From NCBI GenBank assembly GCA_951804985.1, contig OX638132.1, forward strand, positions 43,314,791-43,378,790: a stretch of 64,000 nt of DNA. Direction: 5' to 3'. Under the pieces are notes generated by a model that made no database searches, was not told where the DNA came from, and saw only the letters and a list, made by a program, of their open reading frames with translations. The stretch is from Dryomyza anilis (taxonomy: Eukaryota; Arthropoda; Insecta; Diptera; Dryomyzidae). Positions 23,501 through 37,886 of this stretch are shown piece after piece. The position numbers were made by a program, and so were the translations under genes. Position 1 is the stretch's first letter, and every line of letters begins with the position of its first letter.

Positions 23501-25990
23501 CATTTTGTAAACTATTTTTGCCCTTTTAATTATACTTTTTATAATTATTATTATTATTATAATTTTAATATAACTTATTATAATCGGAGCAAGTTTACTT
23601 AAAAAAATCACATCTCAAAATTTAAATGCTCATAATTACTTAAATATGAGTCGTAGAGGACTCAAAGTTGGCACATTTTGTAATCTATTCTTGCACTTTT
23701 AATTATACTTTTTATAATTATTATTATTATTATAATTTTAATATAACTTATTATAATCGGAGCAAGTTTACTTAAAAAAATCACATCTCCAAATTAAAAT
23801 GCTCAAAATTACTTAAATATGAGTCGTAGAGGACTCAAAGTTGGCACATTTTGTAATCTATTTTTGCCCTTTTAATTCCAATATAAATCATTATAATCGG
23901 CGCATGGGGTTCTTGAGAAACCACGTCTCAAACATACAATTCTCATAACTCCGTAAATACTCGCCGTAGATGACTCAAAGTTGGCACATTTTGTAATCTA
24001 TTCTTGCCCTTTTAATTCTAATATAAATCATTATAAACGGCGGAACGGTTCTTGAGAAGTCACGTCTCAAATTTAAAATGCTCATAACTCCGTAAATACG
24101 CGTCGTAGAGGCCTCAAAGTTGGCACATTTTGTAATCTATTCTTGCACTTTTAATTATACTTTTTATAATTATTATTATTATTATAATTTTAATATAACT
24201 TATTATAATCGGAGCAAGTTTACTTAAAAAAAATCACATCTCCAAATTAAAATGCTCAAAATTACTTAAATATGAGTCGTAGAGGACTCAAAGTTGGCAC
24301 ATTTTGTAATCTATTTTTGCCCTTTTAATTCCAATATAAATCATTATAATCGGCGCATGGGGTTCTTGAGAAACCACGTCTCAAACATACAATTCTCATA
24401 ACTCCGTAAATACACGTCGCAGAGGCCTCAAAATTGGTACATTTTATAATCTATTTTTGCCCTTTTAATTCTAATAAAACTCATTATAATCGGCGCAAGG
24501 GTTCTTGAGAAGTCACGTCTCAAATTTAAAATGCTCATAACTCCGTAAATACGCGTCGTAGATGCCTCAAAGTTGGCACATTTTGTAATCTATTCTTGCA
24601 CTTTTAATTCTAATATAAATTATAAACGGCGGGAGGTTCTTGAGAAATCACGTCTCAAATTTTAAATGCTCATAACTCCGTAAATACGAGTTATAGACGC
24701 CTCAAAGTTGGCACATTTTGTAATCTATTCTTGCCCTTTTAATTCCAATATAAATCATTTTAATCGGCGCATGGTGTTCTTGAGAAATCATGTCTCAAAC
24801 TTTAAATGCTCATAACTCCGTAATTACGAGTCGTAAAGGCCTTAAAGTTCGCACATTTTGCAATCTATTTTTGCCCTTTTAATTCCAATATAAATTCTTA
24901 TAATCCAATATAAATTCTTATAATCGTAGCAAGAGTTCTTGAGAAATCACGGTTCAAACTTAAAACGCTAATAACTCAAAGTTGGCACATTTTGTAATCG
25001 ATTTTAGTCCTTTAATTATAATATAAATCATAATTAACGGCGGAACGGTTCTTGAGAAATCACGTCTCAAATTTCAAATGCTCATAACATTTTGTGATCT
25101 ATTTTAGCCCTTTAATTATAATATAAATCATAATAAACGGCGGAACGGTTCTTGAGAAATCACGTCTTAAATTTCAAATGCTCATAACTCTCTCTAGAGG
25201 CCTCAAAGTTGGCACATTTTGTAATCTATTCTTGCCCTTCTAATTCCAATATAAATCATTATTCGGCGCAAGGGTGCTTGAGAAATAACGTCTCAAATTT
25301 AAAATGCTCATAACTCCGTTAATACGAGTTATAGAGGCCTCAAGGTTTGCACATTTTGTAATCTATTCTTGCCTTTTTAATTCTAATATAAATCATTATA
25401 TACGGCGGAACGGTTCTTGAGAAATCACGCCTCAAACTTTAAATGCTCATAACTCCGTAAATACGAGTCGTAGAGGCCTTAAATTTGGCACATTTTATAA
25501 TTTATTTTTGCCCTTTTAATTATACTTTTTATAATTATTATAATTTTAATATAACTTATTATAATCGGAGCAAGTTTACTTAAAAAATCACATCTCAAAC
25601 TTAAAATGCTCATTATTACTTAAATATGAGTCGTAGAGGCCTCAAAGTTGGCACATTTTGTAATCTATTTTAATTCCAATATAAATTCTTATAATCGTAG
25701 CAAGAGTTCTGGAGAAATCACGGCTCAAACTTAAAGTGCTCATAACTCAAAGTTGGCACATTTTGTAATCTATTTTAGCCCTTTAATTATGATATACGGC
25801 GGAACGGTTTTAATTCTAATAAAACTCATTATAATCGGCGCAAGGGTTCTTGAGAAGTCACGTCTCAAATTTAAAATGCTCGTAACTCCGTAAATACGCG
25901 TCGTAGAGGCCTCAAAGTTGGCACATTTTGTAATCTATTCTTGCACTTTTAATTCTAATATAAATTATAAACGGCGGGAGGTTCTTGAGA
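17535..25990 (+). repeat. Satellite array, LINE-free, with (TTA)n class B monomers
   Basis: This first completes the second 1,914-bp unit, to about 18978. From about 19400 the array is dominated by GGCGCATGGGGTTCTTGAGA followed by AACCACGTCTCAAACATACA, by GGCGGGAGGTTCTTG, and by class B monomers whose AT run carries (TTA)n expansions (about 21144-21170, 21602-21622, 23541-23562, 23711-23733 and 24164-24190). About 20160-21000 and 22560-23400 are diverged copies of each other. Truncated monomer joins occur at about 20057, 25088 and 25808. No gene is visible. Confidence 0.92.
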
Positions 25991-26039
25991 AATCACGTCT
26001 CAAATTTTAAATGCTCATAACTCCGTAAATACGAGTTAT

Positions 26040-29000
26040 AGACGCCTCAAAGTTGGCACATTTTGTAATCTATTCTTGCCCTTTTATAAATCATTTTAAT
26101 CGGCGCATGGTGTTCTTGTGAAATCACGTCTCAAACTTTAAATGCTCATAACTCCGTAATTACGAGTCGTAGAGGCCTTAAATTTGGCACATTTTTTAAT
26201 TTATTTTTGCCCTTTTAATTATACTTTTTATAATTATTATAAATTTAATATAACTTATTATAATCGGCGCAAATATGAGTCGTAAAGGCCTTAAAGTTCG
26301 CACATTTTGCAATCTATTTTTGCCCTTTTAATTCCAATATAAATTCTTATAATCCAATATAAATTCTTATAATCGTAGCAAGAGTTCTTGAGAAATCACG
26401 GTTCAAACTTAAAACGCTAATAACTCAAAGTTGGCACATTTTGTAATCGATTTTAGTCCTTTAATTATAATATAAATCATAATTAACGGCGGAACGGTTC
26501 TTGAGAAATCACGTCTCAAATTTCAAATGCTCATAACTCCGTAAATACACGTCGTAGAGGCCTCAAAGTTAGCACATTTTGTAAACTATTTTTGCCCTTT
26601 TAATTATACTTTTTATAATTATTATTATAATTTTAATATAACTTATTATAATCGGAGCAAGTTTACTTAAAAAAATCACATCTCAAAATTAAAATGCTCA
26701 TAATTACTTAAATATGAGTCGTAGAGGACTCAAAGTTGGCACATTTTGTAATATATTTTTGCCCTTTTAGTTCCAATATAAATCATTATAATCGGCGCAT
26801 GGGGTTCTTGAGAAACCACGTCTCAAACATACAATTCTCATAACTCCGTAAATACACGTCGCAGAGGTCTCAAAGTTGGTACATTTTATAATCTATTTTT
26901 GCCCTTTTAATTCTAATAAAACTCATTATAATCGGCGCAAGGGTTCTTGAGAAGTCACGTCTCAAATTTAAAATGCTCATAACTCCGTAAATACACGTCG
27001 TAGAGGCCTCAAAGTTGGCACATTTTGTTATCTATTCTTGCACTTTTAATTCTAATATAAATTATAAACGGCGGGAGGTTCTTGAGAAATCACGTCTCAA
27101 ATTTTAAATGCTCATAACTCCGTAAATACGAGTTATAGAGGCCTCAAAGTTGGCACATTTTGTAATCTATTCTTGCCCTTTTAATTCCAATATAAATCAT
27201 TATAATCGGTGCATGGGGTTATTGAGAAACCACGTCTCAAACTTTAAATGCTCATAACTCCGTAATTACGAGTCGTAGAGGCCTTAAATTTGGCACATTT
27301 TTTAATTTATTTTTGCCCTTTTAATTATACTTTTTATAATTATTATAATTTTAATATAACTTATTATAATCGGCGCAAATATGAGTCGTAAAATTATACT
27401 TTTTATAATTATTATAATTTTAATATAACTTATTATAATCGGCGCAAATATGAGTCGTAAAGGCCTCGAAGTTCGCACATTTTGCAATCTATTTTTTCCC
27501 TTTTAATTCCAATATAAATTCTTATAATCCAATATAAATTCTTATAATCGTAGCAGGAGTTCTTGAGAAATCACGGTTCAAACTTAAAACGCTAATAACT
27601 CAAAGTTGAAACATTTTGTAATCTATTTTAGCCCTTTAATTATAATATAAATCATAATAAACGGCGGAACGGTTCTTGAGAAATCACGTCTCAAATTTCA
27701 AATGCTCATAACTCTCTCTAGAGGCCTCAAAGTTGGCACATTTTGTAATCTATTCTTGCCCTTCTAATTCCAATATAAATCATTATTCGGCGCAAGGGTG
27801 CTTGAGAAATAACGTCTCAAATTTAAAATGCTCATAACTCCGTTAATACGAGTTATAGAGGCCTCAAGGTTTGCACATTTTGTAATCTATTCTTACCCTT
27901 TTAATTCTAATATAAATCATTATATAGGGCGGAACGGTTCTTGAGAAATCACGTCTCAAACTATAAATGCTCATAACTCCGTAAATACGAGTCGTAGGGG
28001 CCTTAAATTTGGCACATTTTATAATTTATTTTTGCTCTTTTAATTATACTTTTTATAGTTATTATAATTTTAATATAACTTATTATAATCGGCGCAAGAT
28101 TACTTTAAAAATCACATCTCAAAATTAAAATGCTCATAATTCCTAAATATTAGTCGTAGAGGCCTCAAACTGGCACATTTTGTAAACTATTTTTGCCCTT
28201 TTATTCCAATATAAATTCTTATAATCGAAGCAAAGGTTCTTGAGAAATCACGGCTCAAACTTAAAATGCTCATAACTAAAAGTTGGCACATTTTGTAATC
28301 TATTCTTGCCTTTTTAATTCTAATATAAATCATTATATACGGCGGAACGGTTCTTGAGAAATCACGCCTCAAACTTTAAATGCTCATAACTCCGTAAATA
28401 CGAGTCGTAGAGGCCTTAAATTTGGCACATTTTATAATTTATTTTTGCCCTTTTAATTATACTTTTTATAATTATTATAATTTTAATATAACTTATTATA
28501 ATCGGAGCAAGTTTACTTAAAAAATCACATCTCAAACTTAAAATGCTCATAATTACTTAAATATGAGTCGTAGAGGCCTCAAAGTTGGCACATTTTGTAA
28601 TCTATTTTAATTCCAATATAAATTCTTATAATCGTAGCAAGAGTTCTGGAGAAATCACGGCTCAAACTTAAAGTGCTCATAACTCAAAGTTGGCACATTT
28701 TGTAATCTATTTTAGCCCTTTAATTATGATATACGGCGGAACGGTTCTTGAGAAATCACGACTCAAATTTCAAATGCTCATAACTCCGTAAATACGAGTT
28801 ATAGACGCCTCAAAGTTGGCACATTTTGTAATCTATTCTTGCCCTTTTAATTCCAATATAAATCATTTTAATCGGCGCATGGTGTTCTTGAGAAATCACG
28901 TCTCAAACTTTAAATGCTCATAACTCCGTAATTACGAGTCGTAGAGGCCTTAAATTTGGCACATTTTTTAATTTATTTTTGCCCTTTTAATTATACTTTT

Positions 29001-31150
29001 TATAATTATTATAAATTTAATATAACTTATTATAATCGGCGCAAATATGAGTCGTAAAGGCCTTAAAGTTCGCACATTTTGCAATCTATTTTTTCCCTTT
29101 TAATTCCAAGATAAATTCTTATAATCCAATATAAATTCTTATAATCGTAGCAAGAGTTCTTGAGAAATCACGGTTCAAACTTAAAACGCTAATAACTCAA
29201 AGTTGGCACATTTTGTAATCGATTTTAGTCCTTTAATTATAATATAAATCATAATTAACGGCGGAACGGTTCTTGAGAAATCACGTCTCAAATTTCAAAT
29301 GCTCATAACTCCGTAAATACACGTCGTAGAGGCCTCAAAGTTAGCTCATTTTGTAAACTATTTTTGCCCTTTTAATTATACTTTTTATAATTATTATTAT
29401 AATTTTAATATAACTTATTATAATCGGAGCAAGTTTACTTAAAAAAATCACATCTCAAAATTAAAATGCTCATAATTACTTAAATATGAGTCGTAGAGGA
29501 CTCAAAGTTGGCACATTTTGTAATATATTTTTGCCCTTTTAGTTCCAATATAAATCATTATAATCGGCGCATGGGGTTCTTGAGAAACCACGTCTCAAAC
29601 ATACAATTCTCATAACTCCGTAAATACACGTCGCAGAGGTCTCAAAGTTGGTACATTTTATAATCTATTTTTGCCCTTTTAATTCTAATAAAACTCATTA
29701 TAATCGGCGCAAGGGTTCTTGAGAAGTCACGTGTCAAATTTAAAATGCTCATAACTCCGTAAATACACGTCGTAGAGGCCTCAAAGTTGGCACATTTTGT
29801 AATCTATTCTTGCACTTTTAATTCTAATATAAATTATAAACGGCGGGAGGTTCTTGAGAAATCACGTCTCAAATTTTAAATGCTCATAACTCCGTAAATA
29901 CGAGTTATAGAGGCCTCAAAGTTGGCACATTTTGTAATCTATTCTTGCCCTTTTAATTCCAATATAAATCATTATAATCGGTGCATGGGGTTATTGAGAA
30001 ACCACGTCTCAAACTTTAAATGCTCATAACTCCGTAATTACGAGTCGTAGAGGCCTTAAATTTGGCACATTTTTTAATTTATTTTTGCCCTTTTAATTAT
30101 ACTTTTTATAATTATTATAATTTTAATATAACTTATTATAATCGGCGCAAATATGAGTCGTAAAATTTACTTTTTATAATTATTATAATTTTAATATAAC
30201 TTATTATAATCGGCGCAAATATGAGTCGTAAAGGCCTCAAAGTTCGCACATTTTGCAATCTATTTTTGCCCTTTTAATTCCAATATAAATTCTTATAATC
30301 CAATATAAATTCTTATAATCGTAGCAGGAGTTCTTGAGAAATCACGGTTCAAACTTAAAACGCTAATAACTCAAAGTTGAAACATTTTGTAATCTATTTT
30401 AGCCCTTTAATTATAATATAAATCATAATAAACGGCGGAACGGTTCTTGAGAAATCACGTCTCAAATTTCAAATGCTCATAACTCTCTCTAGAGGCCTCA
30501 AAGTTGGCACATTTTGTAATCTATTCTTGCCCTTCTAATTCCAATATAAATCATTATTCGGCGCAAGGGTGCTTGAGAAATAACGTCTCAAATTTAAAAT
30601 GCTCATAACTCCGTTAATACGAGTTATAGAGGCCTCAAGGTTTGCACATTTTGTAATCTATTCTTACCCTTTTAATTCTAATATAAATCATTATATAGGG
30701 CGGAACGTTTCTTGAGAAATCACGTCTCAAACTATAAATGCTCATAACTCCGTAAATTCGAGTCGTAGGGGCCATAAATTTGGCACATTTTATAATTTAT
30801 TTTTGCTCTTTTAATTATACGTTTTATAGTTATTATAATTTTAATATAACTTATTATAATCGGCGCAAGATTACTTTAAAAATCACATCTCAAAATTAAA
30901 ATGCTCATAATTCCTAAATATTAGTCGTAGAGGCCTCAAGCTATTTTTATTTCAATATAAATTCTTATAATCGAAGCAAAGGTTCTTGAGAAATCACGGC
31001 TCAAACTTAAAATGCTCATAACTAAAAGTTGGCACATTTTGTAATCTATTCTTGCCTTTTTAAATCTAATATAAATCATTATATACGGCGGAACGGTTCT
31101 TGAGAAATCACGCCTCAAACTTTAAATGCTCATAACTCAGTAAATACGAG
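26040..31150 (+). repeat. About 2.76-kb higher-order repeat, two units
   Basis: Unit 1 is about 26040-28802 and unit 2 about 28803-31150. Shared landmarks include TTATAGACGCCTCAAAG at both starts, AATCATTTTAATCGGCGCAT, AACTCTCTCTAGAGG (27711 and 30482), and a short tandem of an AT-rich half monomer (27323-27460, and near 30095-30230). Offsets drift between about 2750 and 2771 because of small indels. Confidence 0.82.
27323..27460 (+). repeat. 69-bp tandem duplication of a class B half monomer
   Basis: The segment from AATTATACTTTTTATAAT to ATGAGTCGTA is repeated directly at a 69-bp offset (27323 and 27392). The equivalent place in the next higher-order unit (about 30095-30230) has the same duplication, slightly shortened at its join, so it predates the higher-order duplication. 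Confidence 0.85.
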
Positions 31151-32761
31151 TCGTAGAGGCCTTAAATTTGGCACATTTTATAATTTATTTTTGCTCTTTT
31201 AATTATACTTTTTATAGTTATTATAATTTTAATATAACTTATTATAATCGGCGCAAGATTACTTTAAAAATCACATCTCAAAATTAAAATGCTCATAATT
31301 CCCAACTATTAGTCGTAGAGGCCTCAAGTTGGCACATTTGTAATCTATTTTTGCCCTTTTATTCCAATATAAATTCTTATAATCCAATATAAATTCTTAT
31401 AATCGGCGCAAGGGTTCTTGAGAAATCACGTCTCAAACTTTAAATGCTTATAACTGCGTAAATTCACGTCGTAGAGGCCTCAAAGTTGGCACATTTTGTA
31501 AACTATTTTTGCCCATTTAATTCCAATGTACATCATTATTATCGGCGCAGGGGTTCTTGACAATTCACGTCTCAAACATAAAATGCTTATAACTTCGTAA
31601 ATACAAGTCGTAGAGGCCCCAGAGTTTGTACATTTTATAATCTATTTGTGCCCTTTTAATTCTAATATTACTCATTATAATCGGCGCAAGGGTGCTTGAG
31701 AAATCACGTCTCAAATTTAAAATATTCATAACTCTGTAAATACTCGTCTTAGAGGCCTGAAAGTTGGCACATTTTGTAATCTATTCTTGCCCTTCTAATT
31801 CCAATATAAATCATTATTCGGCGCAAGGGTGCTTGAGAAATTACGTCTCAAACATAAAATGCTTATAACTCCGTTAATACGAGTTATAGAGGCCTGAAAG
31901 TTGGCACATTTTGTAATCTATTCTTGCTTTTCTAATTCCAATATAAATCATTATTCGGCGCAAGGGTGCTTGAGAAATCACGTCTCAAACATACAATTCT
32001 CATAACTCCGTAAATACGCGCCGTAGAGGACTCAAAGTTGGCACATTTTGTAATCTATTCTTGCCCTTTTAATTATAATATATAGCATTATAAACGGCGG
32101 AACGGTTCTTGAGAAATCACGCCAAACTCCCTAAATACGAGTCGTAAAGGCCATAAAGTTGGCACATTTTATAATTTATTTTTGCCCGTTAATTATACTT
32201 TTTATAATTATTATAATTTTAATATAACTTATTATAATCGGCGCAAGATTACTTAACTTATTATAATCGGAGCAAGATTACTTAAAAAATCACATTTTAA
32301 AATTAAAATGCTCATAATTACTTAAATATGAGTCGTAGAGGCCCCAAAGTTGGCACATTTTGTAATCTATTTTTGCCCTTTTAATTCCAATATAAATTCT
32401 TATAATCGTAGCAAGAGTTCTTGAGAAATCACGGCTCAAACTTAAAATGCTCATAACTCAAAGTTGGCACATTTTGTAATCTATTTTTATAATATAAATC
32501 ATAATAAACGGCGAAACGGTTCTTGAGGAATCACGTGTCAAATTTAAAATGCTCATATTTCCGTAAATACACGTCGCAGAGGCCTCAAATTTGGTACATT
32601 TTATAATCTATTTTTGCCCTTTTAATTCTAATATAACTCATTATAATCGGCGCAAGGGTTCTTGAGAAGTCACGTCTCAAATTTAAAATGCTCATAACTC
32701 TGTAAATACGCGTCGTTGATGCCTCAAAATTGGCACATTTTGTAATCTATTCTTGCACTTT
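31151..32761 (+). repeat. Satellite leading into the LINE-rich region
   Basis: Class A, B and C monomers. A 29-bp direct duplication inside a class B monomer (32226-32254 and 32255-32283, AACTTATTATAATCGG start) first appears here and then marks most higher-order units to about 61.2 kb. No gene is visible. Confidence 0.9.
32226..32283 (+). repeat. 29-bp direct duplication marking a class B subfamily
   Basis: AACTTATTATAATCGGCGCA and its continuation AGATTACTT are followed at once by a second copy with GGAGCA. Further occurrences are near 33787, 35324, 37142, 38940, 40485, 42216, 43720, 45415, 46935, 48739, 50258, 52390, 53760, 57180 and 61168. Confidence 0.88.
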
Positions 32762-32966
32762 AAATTACCAAAACCAATCTACCAATTGATACAGTACTAG
32801 ACTGCAGCAAATACAAAACATTAAATACAATTAATGATATACTTAACAAACATAATGCAATAAATGAAATTTAATTAATATATTTTGTAGAAGGTGCACA
32901 ATGGTCTTGGAAGCACCTCTTTGTATATTTTACAAATTTATTTGTAAAATATTGTAATAAATAAAT
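32762..32966 (+). mobile_element. LINE 3'-end fragment, copy 4 (CCCA-deleted lineage)
   Basis: Same insertion point as copies 1-3. The open frame 32764-32874 has diverged: TKTNLPIDTVLDCSKYKTLN replaces the SKAN...GCSKYERLN form, with Ala for Val near the end (HNAINEI). The 3' UTR reads TCTTGGAAGCACC: the four bases CCCA of copies 1-3 are lost between the arms of the AGGTGC/GCACCT stem. The satellite immediately downstream has a truncated-monomer join CGTCGTATGAATCATTATAA not seen beside copies 1-3. Confidence 0.65.
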
Positions 32967-35879
32967 AAATCATTATAAACGGCGGAACGGTTCTTGAGAA
33001 ATCGCGTCTCAAATTTTAAATGCTCATAACTCCGTAAATACGCGTCGTATGAATCATTATAATCGGCGCATGTGGTTATTGAGAAAACACGTCTCAAACA
33101 TAAAATGCTTATAACTGCGTAAATACAAGTCGTAGAGGCCCCAAAGTTTGTACATTTTATAATCTATTTGTGCCCTTTTAATTCTAATATTACTCATTAT
33201 AATCGGCGCAAGGGTTCTTGAGAAGTCACGTCTCAAATTTAAAATGCTCATAACTCCGTAAATACGCGTCGTAGAGGCCTCAAAGTTGGCACATTTTATA
33301 ATTTATTTTTGCCCTTTTAATTATACTTTTTAAAATTATTATAATTATTATAATTTTAATATAACTTATTATAATCGGAGCAAGTTTACTTAAAAAATCA
33401 CATCTCAAAATTAAAATGCTCATAATTACTTAAATATGAGTCGTAGAGGCCTCAAAGTTGGCACATTTTGTAATCTATTTTTGCCCTTTTAATTCCTATA
33501 TAAATCATTATAATCGGCGCATGTGGTTATTGAGAAAACACGTCTCAAACATAAAATGCTTATAACTGCGTAAATACAAGTCGTAGAGGACTCAAAGTTG
33601 GCACATTTTGTAATCTATTCTTGCCCTTTTAATTCTAATATACAGCATTATAAACGGCGGAATGGTTCTTGAGAAATCACGTCAAACTCCCTAAATACGA
33701 GTCGTAAAGGCCATAAAGTTGGCACATTTTATAATTTATTTTTGCCCGTTAATTATACTTTTTATAATTATTATAATTTTAATATAACTTATTATAATCG
33801 GCGCAAGATTACTTAACTTATTATAATCAGATCAAGAATACTTAAAAAATCACATTTTAAAATTAAAATGCTCATAATTACTTAAATATGAGTCGTAGAG
33901 GCCCCAAAGTTGGCACATTTTGTAATCTATTTTTGCCCTTTTAATTCCAATATAAATTCTTATAATCCAATATAAATTCTTATAATCGTAGCAAGAGTTC
34001 TTGAGAAATCACGGCTCAAACTTAAAATGCTCATAACTGAAAGTTGGCACATTTTGTAATCTATTTTTATAATATAAATTATAATAAACGGCAGAACGGT
34101 TCTTGAGGAATCACGTGTCAAATTTAAAATGCTCATATCTCCGTAAATACACGTCGCAGAGGCCTCAAATTTGGTACATTTTATAATATATTTTTGCCCT
34201 TTTAATTCTAATATAACTCATTATAATCGGCGCAAGGGTTCTTGAGAAGTCACGTCGTAAAGGCCTCAAAGTTGGCACATTTTGTAATCTATTTTTGCCC
34301 TTTTAATTCCAATATAAATTATTATAATCGGCGCAAGGGTTCTTGAGAAATCACGTCTCAAACTTTAAATGCTCATAACTCCGTAAATACGAGTCGTAGA
34401 GGCCTCAAAGTTGGCACATTTTATAATTTATTTTTGCCCTTTTAATTGTACTTTTTAAAATTATTATAATTATTATAATTTTAATATAACTTATTATAAT
34501 CGGAGCAAGTTTACTTAAAAAATCACATCTCAAAATTAAAATGCTCATAATTACTTAAATATGAGTCGTAGAGGCCTCAAAGTTGGCACATTTTGTAATC
34601 TATTTTTGCCCTTTTAATTTCTATATAAATCATTATAATCGGCGCATGTGGTTATTGAGAAAACACGTCTCAAACATAAAATGCTTATAACTGCGTAAAT
34701 ACAAGTCGTAGAGGCCCCAGAGTTTGTACATTTTATAATCTATTTGCGCCCTTTTAATTCTAATATTACTCATTATAATCGGCGCAAGGGTGCTTGAGAA
34801 ATCACGTCTCAAATTTAAAATATTCATAACTCTGTAAATACTCGTCTTAGAGGCCTGAAAGTTGGCACATTTTGTAATCTATTCTCGCCCTTCTAATTCC
34901 AATATAAATCATTATTCGGCGCAAGGGTGCTTGAGAAATTACGTCTCAAACATAAAATGCTTATAACTCCGTTAAAACGAGTTATAGAGTCCTGAAAGTT
35001 GGCACATTTTGTAATCTATTCTTGCTTTTCTAATTCCAATATAAATCATTATTCGGCGCAAGGGTGCTTGAGAAATCACGTCTCAAATATACAATTCTCA
35101 TAACTCCGTAAATACGCGCCGTAGAGGACTCAAAGTTGGCACATTTTGTAATCTATTCTTGCCCTTTTAATTATAATATATAGCATTATAAACGGCGGAA
35201 CGGTTCTTGAGAAATCACGTCAAACTCCCTAAATACGAGTCGTAAAGGCCATAAAGTTGGCACATTTTATAATTTATTTTTGCCCGTTAATTATACTTTT
35301 TATAATTATTATAATTTTAATATAACTTATTATAATCGGCGCAAGATTACTTAACTTATTATAATCGGAGCAAGATTACTTAAAAAATCACATTATAAAA
35401 TTAAAATGCTCATAATTACTTAAATATGAGTCGTAGAGGCCCCAAAGTTGGCACATTTTGTAATCTATTTTTGCCCTTTTAATTCCAATATAAATTCTTA
35501 TAATCCAATATAAATTCTTATAATCGTAGCAAGAGTTCTTGAGAAATCACGGCTCAAACTTAAAATGCTCATAACTCAAAGTTGGCACATTTTGTAATCT
35601 ATTTTTATAATATAAATCATAATAAACGGCGGAACGGTTCTTGAGGAATCACGTGTCAAATTTAAAATGCTCATATTTCCGTAAATACACGTCGCAGAGG
35701 CCTCAAATTTGGTACATTTTATAATCTATTTTTGCCCTTTTAATTCTAATATAACTCATTATAATCGGCGCAAGGGTTCTTGAGAAGTCACGTCTCAAAT
35801 TTAAAATGCTCATAACTCTGTAAATACGCGTCGTTGAGGCCTCAAAATTGGCACATTTTGTAATCTATTCTTGCACTTT
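32967..35879 (+). repeat. Satellite, higher-order unit between LINE copies 4 and 5
   Basis: The spacing between copies 4 and 5 is 3,118 bp. It contains class A monomers with GGCGCATGTGGTTATTGAG, class B with a TTTAAAATTATTATAATTAT run, and the CACGTCGTAAAGGCCTCAAAG fusion word near 34253 that marks later units. No gene is visible. Confidence 0.92.
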
Positions 35880-36088
35880 AAATTACCAAAACCAATCTAC
35901 CAATTGATACAGTACTAGACTGCAGCAAATACAAAACATTAAATACAATTAATGATATACTTAACAAACATAATGCAATAAATGAAATTTAATTAATATA
36001 TTTTGTAGAAGGTGCACAATGGTCTTGGAAGCACCTCTTTGTATATTTTACAAATTTATTTGTAAAATATTGTAATAAATAAATAAAT
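35880..36088 (+). mobile_element. LINE 3'-end fragment, copy 5
   Basis: CCCA-deleted lineage with GATACAGTACTAGAC. The open frame is 35882-35992. The tail has one more AAAT unit than copy 4. The GTATGAATC join follows. Confidence 0.65.
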
Positions 36089-37681
36089 AAATCATTATAA
36101 ACGGCGGAACGGTTCTTGAGAAATCGCGTCTCAAATTTTAAATGCTCATAACTCCGTAAATACGCGTCGTATGAATCATTATAATCGGCGCATGTGGTTA
36201 TTGAGAAAACACGTCTCAAACATAAAATGCTTATAACTGCGTAAATACAAGTCGTAGAGGCCCCAAAGTTTGTACATTTTATAATCTATTTGTGCCCTTT
36301 TAATTCTAATATTACTCATTATAATCGGCGCAAGGGTTCTTGAGAAGTCACGTCTCAAATTTAAAATGCTCATAACTCCGTAAATACGCGTCGTAGAGGC
36401 CTCAAAGTTGGCACATTTTGTAATCTATTCTTGCCCTTCTAATTCCAATATAAATCATTATTCGGCGCAAGGGTGCTTGAGAAATTACGTCTCAAATTTA
36501 AAAAGCTTCTAACTCCGTTAATACGAGTTATAGAGGCCTGAAAGTTGGCACATTTTGTAATCTATTCTTGCTTTTCTAATTCCAATCTAAATCATTATTC
36601 GGCGCAAGGGTGCTTGAGAAATCACGTCTCAAATTTAAAATGTTCATAACTCCGTTAATACGAGTTATAGAGGCCTCAAAGTTGGCACATTTTGTATTCT
36701 ATTTTTGCACTTTTAACTCCAATATAAATCATTATTCGGCACAAGGGTTCTTGAAAATCACGACTCAAATTTAAAATGCTCATAACTCCGTTAATACGAG
36801 TTATAGAGGTCTCAAAGTTGGCACATTTTGTAATCCATTTTGGCCCTTTTAATTCCAATATAATTCATTATAATCGTCGAATGGGGTTCTTGAGAAATCA
36901 CGTCTCAAATATACAATTCTCATAACTCCGTAAATACGCGCCGTAGAGGACTCAAAGTTGGCACATTTTGTAATCTATTCTTGCCCTTTTAATTCTAATA
37001 TATAGCATTATAAACGGCGGAATGGTTCTTGAGAAATCACGCCAAACTCCCTAAATACGAGTCGTAAAGGCCATAAAGTTGGCACATTTTATAATTTATT
37101 TTTGCCCGTTAATTATACTTTTTATAATTATTATAATTTTAATATAACTTATTATAATCGGCGCAAGATTACTTAACTTATTATAATCGGATCAAGATTA
37201 CTTAAAAAATCACATTTTAAAATTAAAATGCTCATAATTACTTAAATATGAGTCGTAGAGGCCCCAAAGTTGGCACATTTTGTAATCTATTTTTGCCCTT
37301 TTAATTCCAATATAAATTCTTATAATCGTAGCAAGAGTTCTTGAGAAATCACGGCTCAAACTTAAAATGCTCATAACTCAAAGTTGGCACATTTTGTAAT
37401 CTATTTTTATAATATAAATTATAATAAACGGCGGAACGGTTCTTGAGGAATCACGTGTCAAATTTAAAATGCTCATATCTCCGTAAATACACGTCGCAAA
37501 GGCCTCAAATTTGGTACATTTTATAATCTATTTTTGCCCTTTTAATTCTAATATAACTCATTATAATCGGCGCAAGGGTTCTTGAGAAGTCACGTCTCAA
37601 ATTTAAAATGCTCATAACTCCGTAAATACGCGTCGTAGAGGCCTCAAAATTGGCACATTTTGTAATCTATTCTTGCACTTT
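36089..37681 (+). repeat. Satellite, shorter unit between LINE copies 5 and 6
   Basis: Copy spacing is 1,802 bp, about half the larger units. It lacks the CACGTCGTAAAGGCC half and carries the GTATTCTATTTTTGCACTTT and GGCACAAGGGTTCTTGAAAA variants near 36690-36760 that recur in the alternate halves of later units. No gene is visible. Confidence 0.92.
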
Positions 37682-37886
37682 AAATTACCAAAACCAATCT
37701 ACCAATTGATACTGTACTAGACTGCAGCAAATACAAAACATTAAATACAATTAATGATATACTTAACAAACATAATGCAATAAATGAAATTTAATTAATA
37801 TATTTTGTAGAAGGTGCACAATGGTCTTGGAAGCACCTCTTTGTATATTTTACAAATTTATTTGTAAAATATTGTAATAAATAAAT
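37682..37886 (+). mobile_element. LINE 3'-end fragment, copy 6
   Basis: CCCA-deleted, but keeps GATACTGTACTAGAC, shared with copies 11 and 13, rather than the GATACAGTACTAGAC of most later copies. The upstream monomer has GTCGTAGAGGCCTC, whereas many others have GTCGTTGAGGCCTC. The open frame is 37684-37794. Confidence 0.65.
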
